DNA of 64,000 nt from Serinicoccus marinus DSM 15273. GTDB lineage: Bacteria; Actinomycetota; Actinomycetes; Actinomycetales; Dermatophilaceae. The position numbers were made by a program, and so were the translations under genes. Shown in pieces: positions 15,507 through 23,856 of this stretch (the first letter of the stretch is position 1; each line of letters opens with the position of its first letter). The stretch spans positions 248,001 through 312,000 of the forward strand of contig NZ_CP043808.1 of NCBI RefSeq assembly GCF_008386315.1. The letters run 5' to 3'. The notes below the pieces were generated by a model. The model saw only the letters and a list, made by a program, of their open reading frames with translations. It ran no database searches and was not told where the DNA came from.

Positions 15507-15795
15507 GCGGCAGGAGCGGATGTCGCCGGTCGGCGCCGCCGTGGATGTCACGGCGAGGACCGTGTCGGTCTGACTGGTCGTTGCCGCGCTGTTACGTCAG
15601 ACGCTCGGGGGATTGAAGTGGACCAGGGGGGTGGCGTCATCGAGGGAGTTCGGAGGCGCATTACCGGTCACAGTTCCTGCCGGCGCTTTGGGTGACGGCG
15701 AGTACAGTCCCGTTCAACAGTCCGAGGACGCAGATATCCGGGGGTCTCGCCAGTGCTGGCGGCGACGCACCGAGGAGGTAGGAGGGTCGGATGTG
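15507..15795. other. Spacer with a short island repeat
   Basis: A short repeat form GCGGCAGGAGCGGATG lies at 15507-15522. A matching short form, GCGGCATGTGCGGATG, is at 11847-11862. The rest up to 15795 shows no convincing gene: an in-frame extension of the next gene exists but lacks protein-like character. GAGGAGG-type sequence at about 15770-15786 is the likely ribosome binding site of the following gene. Confidence 0.45.
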
Positions 15796-16473
15796 ATGCG
15801 AGGCATCAACTGGAAGGGAGCGGCGGTGTTCTTCGTTTTGGCTGCCGTCCTCTATGTCGCGGGCATGCTCATGTTCGGGAGGCCGCTCCTCATGTCGATC
15901 CTGGGAGGGGTGGTCTGGGCCGCCTTCTTCGTTCCCGCCATGTTGTGGCTTGGCATGAAGATGAATCAGCGCATGATCTCCCGCCGCCCAGCGACCGCAG
16001 GTTCGGACACCCCCGAACCGGAAGTCGACGGGGACGAAACCGTGATCTCGCACGACCACGGGACGCCGATTGTGGTGGGTCGACGCGAGGGTGGTTTTTA
16101 CCGACGAAGCGTCCTGGTGGCCGGTGTTGAGCCGGCGGCTGCGGCGGCTTACCTGGAGAAAAGCAGCTCGTGGCGTGTACATGGCTCTAGAGCCGCTGAG
16201 GCCGTGACCCTGCGGCGCGGTTCACGCGCGTGGCTGCGAATCATGGGTGCGTGGGAATGGGGCCCGAAGTCTCGCGACCGGTGGCCCTACCTGGCACACC
16301 TGGCCCGTCATTCCGAGACCGGCGCCACTGAGGTCACCGTCACAGACAACTTCGGCAGGTGGATCAACCTGCACTCCTCTGGCAGCTCCGCGCTGGGCCA
16401 CGTAGCCGTATACGGTGACGAACTACTGGACCACATAAAGGACTCACTAGAGTCTGTGGGCCGAAGCACGTGA
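15796..16473 (+). CDS. Unknown membrane-anchored protein
   Basis: This 225-residue protein has two N-terminal membrane helices (AAVFFVLAAVLYVAGMLMF and SILGGVVWAAFFVPAMLWL) followed by a cytoplasmic basic stretch (KMNQRMISRRP) and a soluble C-terminal domain of about 150 residues. I recognise no family. ATG 15796 is chosen because purine-rich GAGGAGGTAGGAGG precedes it and the hydrophobic helix follows directly. Confidence 0.5.
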   Translation: MRGINWKGAAVFFVLAAVLYVAGMLMFGRPLLMSILGGVVWAAFFVPAMLWLGMKMNQRMISRRPATAGSDTPEPEVDGDETVISHDHGTPIVVGRREGGFYRRSVLVAGVEPAAAAAYLEKSSSWRVHGSRAAEAVTLRRGSRAWLRIMGAWEWGPKSRDRWPYLAHLARHSETGATEVTVTDNFGRWINLHSSGSSALGHVAVYGDELLDHIKDSLESVGRST

Positions 16474-16581
16474 GCCTGTTGACGACCGCGCCGCCACTAC
16501 CTGCGCGCGGCAGATGAGTGCGCGGGTGCTCGGTCGCTGGGGGTCCGGAACTCACCTCGGGTGCCGTGTTGGGTCGGCCGG

Positions 16582-17172
16582 CTATCGATCACGTTTCTTC
16601 AGTTCTGCAGTAATGCCCTCGACCGCCCGCGTGAGTTTGTGCAGTGTTCCCGCCGGGCGATCTTGCGATTCGCGAAAGTCTGCAAGGTTGATCTCGTATT
16701 CGAGGGTCGGGATAGGGCCAAACGGCCCGTCTGCATCGATGGTCACCGAGTGGACCTGCGCGCCGTCCGACTCTAGGAGCCTCGCCGACGCTCCTAGAAC
16801 CCAAGCGAGCATGTGCCCAGGGGCAAGCGACGACATCCCCCTCTGCAATCGTTGCAGCGCCGTCCCGGTCAGCCTGTCGACCCGGTCTTCCAAGGGCAAG
16901 GGTGGGTCGAACACGACGCGAACGTTCTCTGCGACTGTGGGGCCGGCGTTTCCGACTACGAGTTGCAGCCAATGACCTTGGGTGTCATCTGCCCGTACAT
17001 CGGCCCACACGTACGGCTGGGCGGCAGAGATGTTGCTTTCGCGCTGTCCAACTACCTGCGCTTCAGCCGCATCAGCCGCTCGTTCGGCCTGTCTGACGCT
17101 AGCCCTGGCGAACCAGGCCGAGGCGAGTGCCACAAGAGCTGCGAGGCCGGAGATGGTGAGGTCGACGTCCAT
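16582..17172 (-). CDS. Unknown protein with N-terminal membrane anchor
   Basis: This 196-residue protein begins MDVDLTISGLAALVALASAWFA, one membrane helix, followed by an Ala/Glu/Arg coiled segment (RQAERAADAAEAQVV) and a soluble domain with QPYVWADVRADD and VGNAGPTVAENVRVVF. This layout is common in small actinobacterial and phage-island proteins of unknown role. ATG 17172 is preferred over the in-frame GTG six bases upstream. Confidence 0.5.
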   Translation of the reverse strand: MDVDLTISGLAALVALASAWFARASVRQAERAADAAEAQVVGQRESNISAAQPYVWADVRADDTQGHWLQLVVGNAGPTVAENVRVVFDPPLPLEDRVDRLTGTALQRLQRGMSSLAPGHMLAWVLGASARLLESDGAQVHSVTIDADGPFGPIPTLEYEINLADFRESQDRPAGTLHKLTRAVEGITAELKKRDR

Positions 17173-17490
17173 GGCCACATTCTTGATTAAGCCTCTGACA
17201 TGCTCCCCGGCTCGGCACTCGTAGCCCCAGGAAGCAAGGGTGACGGGCTGTTCCGCTCGTCAAGCAGCGGGACTGATGCTCAGACGAAGAGCACGAGCCA
17301 CTGGAACGCGCCTTCCACTACCAAGATCAAGCGCGCGTCCACGCAATCCTTGATGGGAGCGGCTGGCGGTGTCCCGGCGCGACGGATCCCAGCCCCTGCG
17401 GACTCGCGTGGTAGGCAATTTGATCCTCCTCGACCATCGGCGAGTCGGACCAGGCCCGTACGCCACCGGCAGGGGCAGTACGCTGCACTA
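17173..17490. other. Intergenic stretch without a clear gene
   Basis: About 320 bases between divergent genes. Short open frames exist on both strands but none has a start, ribosome site and protein-like sequence together. The composition is slightly lower in G+C than the core genes. It probably holds the divergent promoters. Confidence 0.4.
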
Positions 17491-17874
17491 ATGGGTGGTG
17501 TGGCTGCAGTTTGTCCGGAGCATGGAGCGTTTCGGTCGTCGTTTATCGATGCGACCGACGCAGCAAACGTAACCCTGAGCGGCAATGTGGAGACATGCCC
17601 ACAGTGCGGGCGAGCCTCCAGGGTCGTCGATGGCGTGTTCGATTTCGATGCCGAGGGCCGTCTTTCGGTCACCATTGCGCCGGCGTGGAGTCGTCGCGCC
17701 CTTTCCGAGGCACTGCTCGCGACCGACTGGACTCAAGCCAAGGTGACCAAGACGCGCACCGCTGTCAAGCGCGCGAGGCAGAAGGTCCAAGGCGGCGACC
17801 TAGTCTCAGCGATCCACGAAGTTGCCGTTTCCAACCGCCAACTCGGTGAAGCCATCTCGAGCCTGGCAACATAG
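17491..17874 (+). CDS. Zinc-ribbon-like hypothetical protein
   Basis: This 127-residue protein has VCPEHGAF near the N-terminus and ETCPQCGRAS at about residues 34-43. The Cys-His and Cys-x-x-Cys residues could bind zinc. A helix with many Lys/Arg (KTRTAVKRARQKVQGG) follows. TAG at 17872 ends the frame, but the same frame stays open for 57 more codons containing a membrane-like helix, so the natural protein may have been longer. Confidence 0.5.
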   Translation: MGGVAAVCPEHGAFRSSFIDATDAANVTLSGNVETCPQCGRASRVVDGVFDFDAEGRLSVTIAPAWSRRALSEALLATDWTQAKVTKTRTAVKRARQKVQGGDLVSAIHEVAVSNRQLGEAISSLAT

Positions 17875-18048
17875 CCAGGCGGATGGGGCAAGTCCGATGT
17901 CATCGCACTCCTCAGCCTCTTGCTAGCCGCCTTGACCCTCTTGCAAGGGGCCATTTCCGAGCGCGAACGGGTCACTGAGGAGGATGTACGGCAGATCGTG
18001 GAGGAGGTCGTGCCTGGCGACGCTTTCCGGGGACCTGACCAGGCGTAA
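17875..18048 (+). other. In-frame continuation after TAG with a membrane-like helix
   Basis: Reading on past TAG 17872-17874 in the same frame gives KSDVIALLSLLLAALTLLQG, a good membrane helix, then ERERVTEEDVRQIVEEVVPG and a stop at 18046. No start codon other than TTG lies between. The simplest reading is a nonsense mutation that removed a C-terminal anchor from the zinc-ribbon protein. Confidence 0.4.
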
Positions 18049-18130
18049 GGCAAGAGACACAGGCACCACCGACACGCTTTGCGGGGTCAATAGACAAGCT
18101 GGGCCGTCCTCAGTCGATGGTGATTGGAAC

Positions 18131-18445
18131 ATGGATGGCGACTGGGTTGAAGCTGATTTGGTGCGCGATTACAGCACGGTCGGCTGTTTCGAATGCAGCG
18201 GGGTCGTGGGCTGGGTCGACCCTGCACGAGTCGCCCACTTGAACCGCGAGAAGTACCTCGCGGCCAGGGCGGTTTACGGAGTGGGCGCGGTTCCTGCGGG
18301 TGGAGCGGCTGCTTGCCGGGCATGCTCCCCACATCGAGATGTAGCAACGGCCGTAGCACACAGTGGTGGGCCCGGCGGGCCGCCGAGAGCGGCCGCCGGG
18401 CGCTCAACGCTCGCCAAGAGCGGCAAACAGGCTCTTCGTCTTTGA
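18131..18445 (+). CDS. Small Cys-rich hypothetical protein interrupted by ISL3
   Basis: The frame starts MDGDWVEADLVRDYSTVG and holds two Cys-x-x-Cys pairs, GCFECSG and ACRACSPHR, about 45 residues apart, suggesting a zinc site. The last four codons (ALRL) lie inside the ISL3 element, whose 8-base target duplication begins at 18422. The original 3' end is therefore displaced to 21686 onward. It could be a chance frame. Confidence 0.35.
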   Translation: MDGDWVEADLVRDYSTVGCFECSGVVGWVDPARVAHLNREKYLAARAVYGVGAVPAGGAAACRACSPHRDVATAVAHSGGPGGPPRAAAGRSTLAKSGKQALRL

Positions 18446-19546
18446 GGGTGGGGTGAGGGCGGCGCGCCGAAGCGCTGGGTGAGGGGTGATGGGGTCGAGG
18501 TCCCCGATGATCAGGGGACTCTTACCTCTCCCCATCGCCAAGGACCTCGACGTGTCTGAGCCTACGTCGTGCTGCCGTGCCCTGTGCTCGGTCGGCGCGT
18601 ACTGCCACAACTGCGACCTCCTCGTCGGGCTGGACGGGCTGCACGTGACCGACGTTCGGCGCGATCCCGAGCTGCTGACCGTGACCGTCGAGTCAGCACC
18701 GGCACCGGCCGGGTGCCCGGGCTGCGGGACGGTGGCCGAGGCGCACAGCCGGCGTGTGGTGCGGCTGGTCGATGCGCCCTGTTTCGACACCCCGGTCGTG
18801 CTCCTGTGGCGCAAGCGTCGCTACCGGTGCCGCGAGCACGCCTGCGAGGTGGGGACGTTCACCGAGCAGGCGCCGGACCTGGTCCGCCCACGGGGGCTGC
18901 TGACGACACGGGCGGCGCGGTGGGCGATCACCCAGATCCGCTCCGAGCACGCCAGCGTCCAGGGTGTGGCCCGTCAGCTCGGGGTGCGGTGGCGCACCGT
19001 GTGGTCGGCGGTCAAGCCGATCCTGACGGCAGCGGCGGCTGACGAGTCCCGCTTCACCGGGGTCGCCATGCTTGGGGTCGACGAGCACGTGTGGCACCAC
19101 GTGTCCACCAAGCCACCCGAGAACGGAGGTCGTGGGCCCAAGGAGCTGACCGGCATGGTCGACCTCACTCTGGATAGGAACGGGCAGGTCAGGGCGCGTC
19201 TGCTCGACCTGGTCCCGGGCCGCACGAGGGCCGCGTACGCCGACTGGCTGCAGGCTCGCGGCGAAGACTTCACCGCTGGCGTCGACGTGGCGACCCTGGA
19301 CCCGTTCCAGGGGTAAAAGTCCGTGATCGACGACGAGTTGGCCGACGCCACCGCTGTCCTGGACGCCTTCCACGTGGTCGCGCTCGGCACGAAGTGTGTC
19401 GATGAGGTGCGGCGGCGGGTGCAGCAGGACACCACCGGCCACCGCGGCCGCAAGGGCGACCCGCTCTACGGGATCCAGACCATCCTGCGCGCCGGTGCCG
19501 AGAACCTCACCGACAAGCAACGCGCACGGATCAAGCGCGCCTTCGT

Positions 19547-21316
19547 CCTGAGTTAGGTCAAATGGCTTAGTGCCTTGGATCGGTCTGCCCGAGGTCGTTC
19601 AGGAGGGCGTGCTCGTCGGGGCCGAGTGCTGGTGGCAGGGTGCGGATGGCGCCGTTGGCTTCGATGGTGGCCGAGCGCAATGGGCGCAGCTGGCGCAGGA
19701 CTCGGCGTAGCGAGAGCCCGGTGCGGGCCTGGACGGTGCGGGCGATGGCCAGGGCGGTGAACACGATGGTCAGGTGGGCCTCGATGGAGTCGCGACGTCG
19801 GGCGAACAGGGGCCGGGCCCGCAGGTCGCTCCTTGGACATCCGGAACGACTGCTCCACGTGCCACAGGTCGGCGTAGGAGCTGATCACCTCGGACGCGGG
19901 CAGCACTGTGGTCGGGATGTTGGTGACCAGGCCCTTCAGCCCGGCGAGTCGTCGGGCCCGTGCCAGCGCTGCGTCGTCCAGGACCAGACCGTCGGTGCGG
20001 GTCTTGACGAACCGGGGCGTGCGGGCGGGTTTGTTGCCCTCGATCGCTGCCTTGGCGCGGTTCTCCTGGGCGGTGAGGGTCTTGTTGTCCCGTGCGAACC
20101 GTCTGGCCGAGTAGGACCACACCGCCCGCCACGAGGTCGGGTACTGCTCCGGGTCCCACACCGGCTCGGCGCGCAGGGCGGGGTCGTTCCCCTTGTTCTT
20201 GCCAGCCTTGGGGGTGAGGGTGTCGATGACCTGGCCGTCGGTGAACGCGTCCCCGTGCCAGCGGAAGTGCGAGGCCAGGTCGATCGGGGCCTTGGCGTTC
20301 TTGGACCCGACGATGAAGGTGTGCCCGGCCTCGTCCAGGGCCTTCAGATTGGCCGCGGACAGCATCCCGGCGTCCGCGACCACGACCAGGTCGTTGATCT
20401 GGTGCCGGGCGGCGAAGGCCTCGATGATCGGCACGATCGTGTGGGTCTCGGCCTTGTTGCCCTCCCAGCACCCGATCTCTAGTGGGAACCCACCCCGGTC
20501 AACCAGCAGGCCGACGATGATCTGGGGGTCGACTCGTCGTTCCTTGGAGTACCCGACCTTGCGCAGCGCGTCCTCGTCGGCTGCTTCGAAGTGCAGCGTG
20601 GTCACGTCGTACAGACACAGCGACACATCTTCGCTGGCCCGGGCGTGCTGGAAGCACAGCTTGGCGATCTGGTCCCGGTAGGCCCCGTCCTGGCAGCGCC
20701 TCAGCGTGCGACTGCGGGTCGACAGACTCGCGGAGACCCGGCCCAGGTCAGCCAGCACCCGGTCGGCGTCCAGCAGGCTGGTCGGCTCGACCAACCGGGC
20801 GATGACCAGGTCGCGGAACACCTCATCACCCAGGGCGTCGAACCCCAAGTCGGTGTACACCCCGGCCAGGGCGTCGTACAGCACCGCCGAGGAGGTGCGC
20901 AGCACCTGCGGTGCGGCCACCACCGCGCGCCGGCCCACCGGCCCGGCCGGGTCGTCGAACAGCGTCGCCGCGGACGGTGCCGGCACCATCGCTGCTCGGG
21001 GCACCGGTATCGACAGTCCCAGGTCCAGCTCGCCCTGAGCGTCGCCCTCGAGCAGTTGGCGTGCCTGAGCCATCAGCAACCCGAGCTCGGCCCCGTCGTG
21101 CGCTGATCCCACGTGGCGCACGATCCGCCGCCGCCCGTCCACGGACTCCGCAATCTGTACCGCGGTCGCCCCCGAGGCCGTCCGCACCCGCCGGATCCAC
21201 GCCATCCCACGATCCTAGGACCCCGATTAGTGCCTCAACGACGCACTAAGCCACCACATCGTGCCAGGTCATAGACTCGCCGGCCCGATAATCACGGACC
21301 GGTGACCCAACTCAGG
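19547..21316 (-). mobile_element. IS1634-family (IS4 group) insertion sequence
   Basis: The ends are CCTGAGTTAGGTCA on the left and the complement of CCTGAGTTGGGTCA on the right, 13 of 14 bases matching. Flanking TTCGT at 19542-19546 and 21317-21321 is a 5-base target duplication. Inside the ends lies another inverted pair, GGCTTAGTGC at 19564 and its complement at 21243-21252. Removing 1770 bases plus one target copy restores the ISL3 reading frame exactly. Confidence 0.9.
19567..21205 (-). pseudogene. IS1634-family transposase with a C-terminal frameshift
   Basis: The protein begins MAWIRRVRTASGATAVQ and has LYDVTTLHFEA and LVVVADAGMLSAANL, the first two catalytic aspartate regions, and LWHVEQSFRMSK with the catalytic Glu. 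Directly after MSK an extra base at about 19832 shifts the frame. The expected tail (FTALAIARTVQARTGLSLRR to GQTDPRH) is in the neighbouring frame and ends at 19567. Without the extra base the protein would be about 545 residues, normal for the family. Confidence 0.85.
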
Positions 21317-21866
21317 TTCGTCGCCCGCCCCGAGCACGAGGTCGTCGACCTGGCCTGGCAGTGCGCCCAGCAACTACGCGCCGCCTACAAGCAGGCCGAC
21401 AAGGCAGAGGGCCGCAAGATCGCCGAGCGCATCGTCGCCTCGTTCCCCTCCTGCCCGATCCCCGAAATCGCCCGCCTGGGCCGCACCCTGCGCACGTGGA
21501 AGGACGCGTTCCTGGCCTACTTCGACACCGGCGCCACCAACGGCGGGACCGAGGCCATCAACGGCCTCATCGAGCTCCACCGACGCATCGCCCGAGGCCT
21601 GACCAACTTCGAGAACTACCGCCTCCGCATGCTCCTCATCGGCGGAGGACTGAACCTATGACCCCACCCTCAAAGACGAAGAGCCGGCAAACAGGAGGTG
21701 CCTGCCAGCGGCGCTCGCGGGGAACGGCCCCACCCGCGTCTGCGCGGGCCGAGCCTCCTCACGACTACATCCTGACGGCACTTCGGACCACTTTTGGGCG
21801 ATTACCCGGCCCGGAGACCTTCGCTCGTTTCGCATGTGGCGATGTGGCGCCAGTCATACTGTGCGT

Positions 21867-23174
21867 GTGGAAGACCCCGGACAGCTGCGCTACTACCCGT
21901 TGCTTGACTCCGTCCTCTTCGACGGCAGCCAGGACGAGGACCTAACCGCACGTGTGGTAAGTGCGACATCGGCCCTGCTGGTCGACCTCATCGTGCACCA
22001 AACTTTGCCAATTTTGTCGCAGAGCCAGATCATAGACAGCGCCTTCGTCTTCGACGTTGTTCGCGACGACAGCACGCATGACGCATTTCTTGGATTGATT
22101 GCCGACGGCTTGGTCCAGACGCGCTTTCTGCCCGCAGGCCTTGAGCAGCCGGTGGGCGAAGATCCGTTCACGGTGTTGAATGCCTTCGCGAGTCGCTTGC
22201 GCAGCCGTTTCAATTTTAGCGCCTGGCCCGAGTTGAATGATCGCGGCACGCGTGAGGACGTCTACGCCATCATCCGCGGCACTTCCAGTGCACCGCTTAG
22301 CGGTGAGCTAGGAGAGCGGCTAGATGCGTTACGAGCACTGGACAGGGCTTTTCGACGCTCTGAGGCAAGCGAGCAGGCTCAAGCAGTGGTGCCGAGAGAG
22401 CGGCTGGGCGCGCGTGTGCTGTCAGATTTCGGCACCCGTCCTGCTGGCCAGGAACTACGCGAGATGGGTAAGGCAGTTGAACGGCTGAGGCGTGAAGCGG
22501 GCCAAGACGATGAGGGGCGACCGCTCATCAATTTGGACGCGCGCAGTTCTTGGCGTTCGGCACTGCCAGAGGCAGCGGCGAGGCTTGGAGTCAGCGCTGA
22601 AGTGGTGAAGACCGCGTCAGACGTCGTAGACATGCATTACAACTGCGTTGTCGCACGGTCACTCGGCGCCGCAAGTTGCGCCGACGAGACGGTCGTACCT
22701 CGAATTCCGATTGGGCTACGAGATGCCGCTACACCTGTTGAATTTGACCAAAGGGCAACGTTTCTCTTAGACCTGAAGCCAGAACCACGGGTGCTCAGCT
22801 GGAACGCGGTGAGGGAGCGCCTGGCAACCCGCAGTTTCGACAGCCCGGAGGTCCGACTCGAGGCCCTCTTCATGGATCAACTCATGGAGATGGTCGACGG
22901 TCGGCGACTCGTTAAGGTCGTTGCCGCGACCCCTCGCAGGCTCTTGAGAGCGGCGCACGGCGGCGCATTAGGTGGCGTGTCGGGATACGTGGTGGGAGAG
23001 CACATGGGGTTGCTCGGGGCGGTGCTAGGGGGCGTGCTGGGTGAGGGGCTGACTCCGGACGAGTTCCTAATCGGTGGTCGGGCCGCTGGCCAGTGGGAGG
23101 AGATGGTGCGCAGCCGTGCAGTCAGTCGGCTACGCCGCTCTGTAGGCCTGACCTATACGGCGGAACGGGCATGA
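21867..23174 (+). CDS. Unknown protein with Gly-rich membrane-like C-terminus, paired with NUDIX
   Basis: This protein of about 435 residues matches no family I know. The N-terminal two thirds are soluble and acidic. Near the C-terminus (about 360-410) a Gly/Ala/Leu-rich stretch, GGALGGVSGYVVGEHMGLLG then AVLGGVLGEGL, could form a glycine-zipper membrane hairpin. The start is probably GTG 21867. The stop overlaps the ATG of the NUDIX gene (ATGA, 23171-23174), so the two are co-translated. Its codon use is poorer in G+C than core genes. Confidence 0.6.
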   Translation: MEDPGQLRYYPLLDSVLFDGSQDEDLTARVVSATSALLVDLIVHQTLPILSQSQIIDSAFVFDVVRDDSTHDAFLGLIADGLVQTRFLPAGLEQPVGEDPFTVLNAFASRLRSRFNFSAWPELNDRGTREDVYAIIRGTSSAPLSGELGERLDALRALDRAFRRSEASEQAQAVVPRERLGARVLSDFGTRPAGQELREMGKAVERLRREAGQDDEGRPLINLDARSSWRSALPEAAARLGVSAEVVKTASDVVDMHYNCVVARSLGAASCADETVVPRIPIGLRDAATPVEFDQRATFLLDLKPEPRVLSWNAVRERLATRSFDSPEVRLEALFMDQLMEMVDGRRLVKVVAATPRRLLRAAHGGALGGVSGYVVGEHMGLLGAVLGGVLGEGLTPDEFLIGGRAAGQWEEMVRSRAVSRLRRSVGLTYTAERA

Positions 23175-23713
23175 CAGGAGCGCGACCCATCCGCAAGATC
23201 ACAGAGCGGCTTCGCTACGAGAACTCATTCGTGCGCGTCTGGGACGACGACGTCGTATTCCCTAACGGTCGCTCCGGCTCCCATGTCCGTATTGAGAGCG
23301 CCCGCAAAGGCCGTGGTGCCGTGGTTCTCGTCCGCGCCGCTGATCGAATCGCCCTCGTGCGCGTATATCGCTATCCGACCGATGCCTGGGAGTGGGCGCT
23401 GCCGCGCGGATTCTCTGACGAGGAGGAATCAACAGCAACTGCCGTACGCGAAGTTGCCGAGGAACTGGGCCTAGAAGGGGTTTCTCCTCTACTCCTCGGA
23501 ACGGTGACTCCTGACTCGGGCCTCATGTCGACACATGTGGACATTCACCGCGTCACTCTCGACGAACTGCCCACTACGGTCACTCACGATACCGAGGAGG
23601 TTCACGAGGTGGCTTGGGTCGGGGCGTCAGAGTTGCACCGCCGCATCACCGAAGGCCAAATCAACGACGCCTACACCCTGGCGGCAGTTGCCCTGGACTG
23701 TCTGAATCCTTGA
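23171..23713 (+). CDS. NUDIX hydrolase
   Basis: This 180-residue NUDIX protein has IALVRVYRYPTDAWEWALPRG leading into the box GFSDEEESTATAVREVAEEL followed by G. The REVAEELG end is canonical, but the spacing between the first Gly and Arg-Glu is one residue shorter than the consensus. The overall arrangement resembles ADP-ribose pyrophosphatases, which cleave nucleoside diphosphate derivatives. Strict coupling to the preceding unknown gene suggests a joint function. Confidence 0.75.
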   Translation: MTGARPIRKITERLRYENSFVRVWDDDVVFPNGRSGSHVRIESARKGRGAVVLVRAADRIALVRVYRYPTDAWEWALPRGFSDEEESTATAVREVAEELGLEGVSPLLLGTVTPDSGLMSTHVDIHRVTLDELPTTVTHDTEEVHEVAWVGASELHRRITEGQINDAYTLAAVALDCLNP

Positions 23714-23856
23714 TCGACCAGGATGCTGTGCGTCATACCGGGCAACCTCCGGTGGTCGCACAACGTCCGTTCGTACGTGTGTGTTCGACCGCGACGAGCG
23801 CGTCCGACAATGATGAGATCGACGCCAAACGTCCGACTCTCGGCATGACAGTGATG

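Larger units (their letters stand above)
14812..15512. repeat. 701-bp direct duplication, copy B (mazEF cassette)
   Basis: This is the second copy of the segment at 11152-11852. The few differences seen include A/G at 14971 relative to 11311, the CAT/AGT change inside the leading repeat, and C to T at 15261. The copies are in the same orientation, so recombination between them would delete the IS3 element and the genes between. Confidence 0.85.
18552..21661 (+). pseudogene. ISL3-family transposase, doubly inactivated
   Basis: The parts are 18552-19316, 19317-19546 and 21317-21661. The N-terminus has the zinc-ribbon CPGCGTV and CREHACEV, then an HTH (VQGVARQLGVRWRTVWSAV), the catalytic region LGVDEHVWHH and, in the last part, NGGTEAINGLIELHRRIARG with the final acidic residue. 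TAA at 19314-19316 replaces the Tyr codon expected in DPFQGYKSVIDDEL. The nested IS then interrupts AFV-ARPEHEV. Both lesions would abolish activity. Confidence 0.9.
18430..21685 (+). mobile_element. ISL3-family insertion sequence, split by a second IS
   Basis: The ends are perfect 25-base inverted repeats (18430-18454 and 21661-21685) that begin GGCTCTTCGTCTTTGAGG. The flanks GGCAAACA at 18422-18429 and 21686-21693 form a perfect 8-base target duplication, the size expected for ISL3. Removing the nested element at 19547-21316 leaves about 1.48 kb, a normal ISL3 length. Confidence 0.95.

Noticed and set aside
21733..21748. CCCGCG-TCTG-CGCGGG hairpin resembling a type I-E CRISPR repeat core
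   Set aside because: It occurs once, with no second copy at spacer distance and no cas genes. It is more likely a lone hairpin or terminator beside the ISL3 element.
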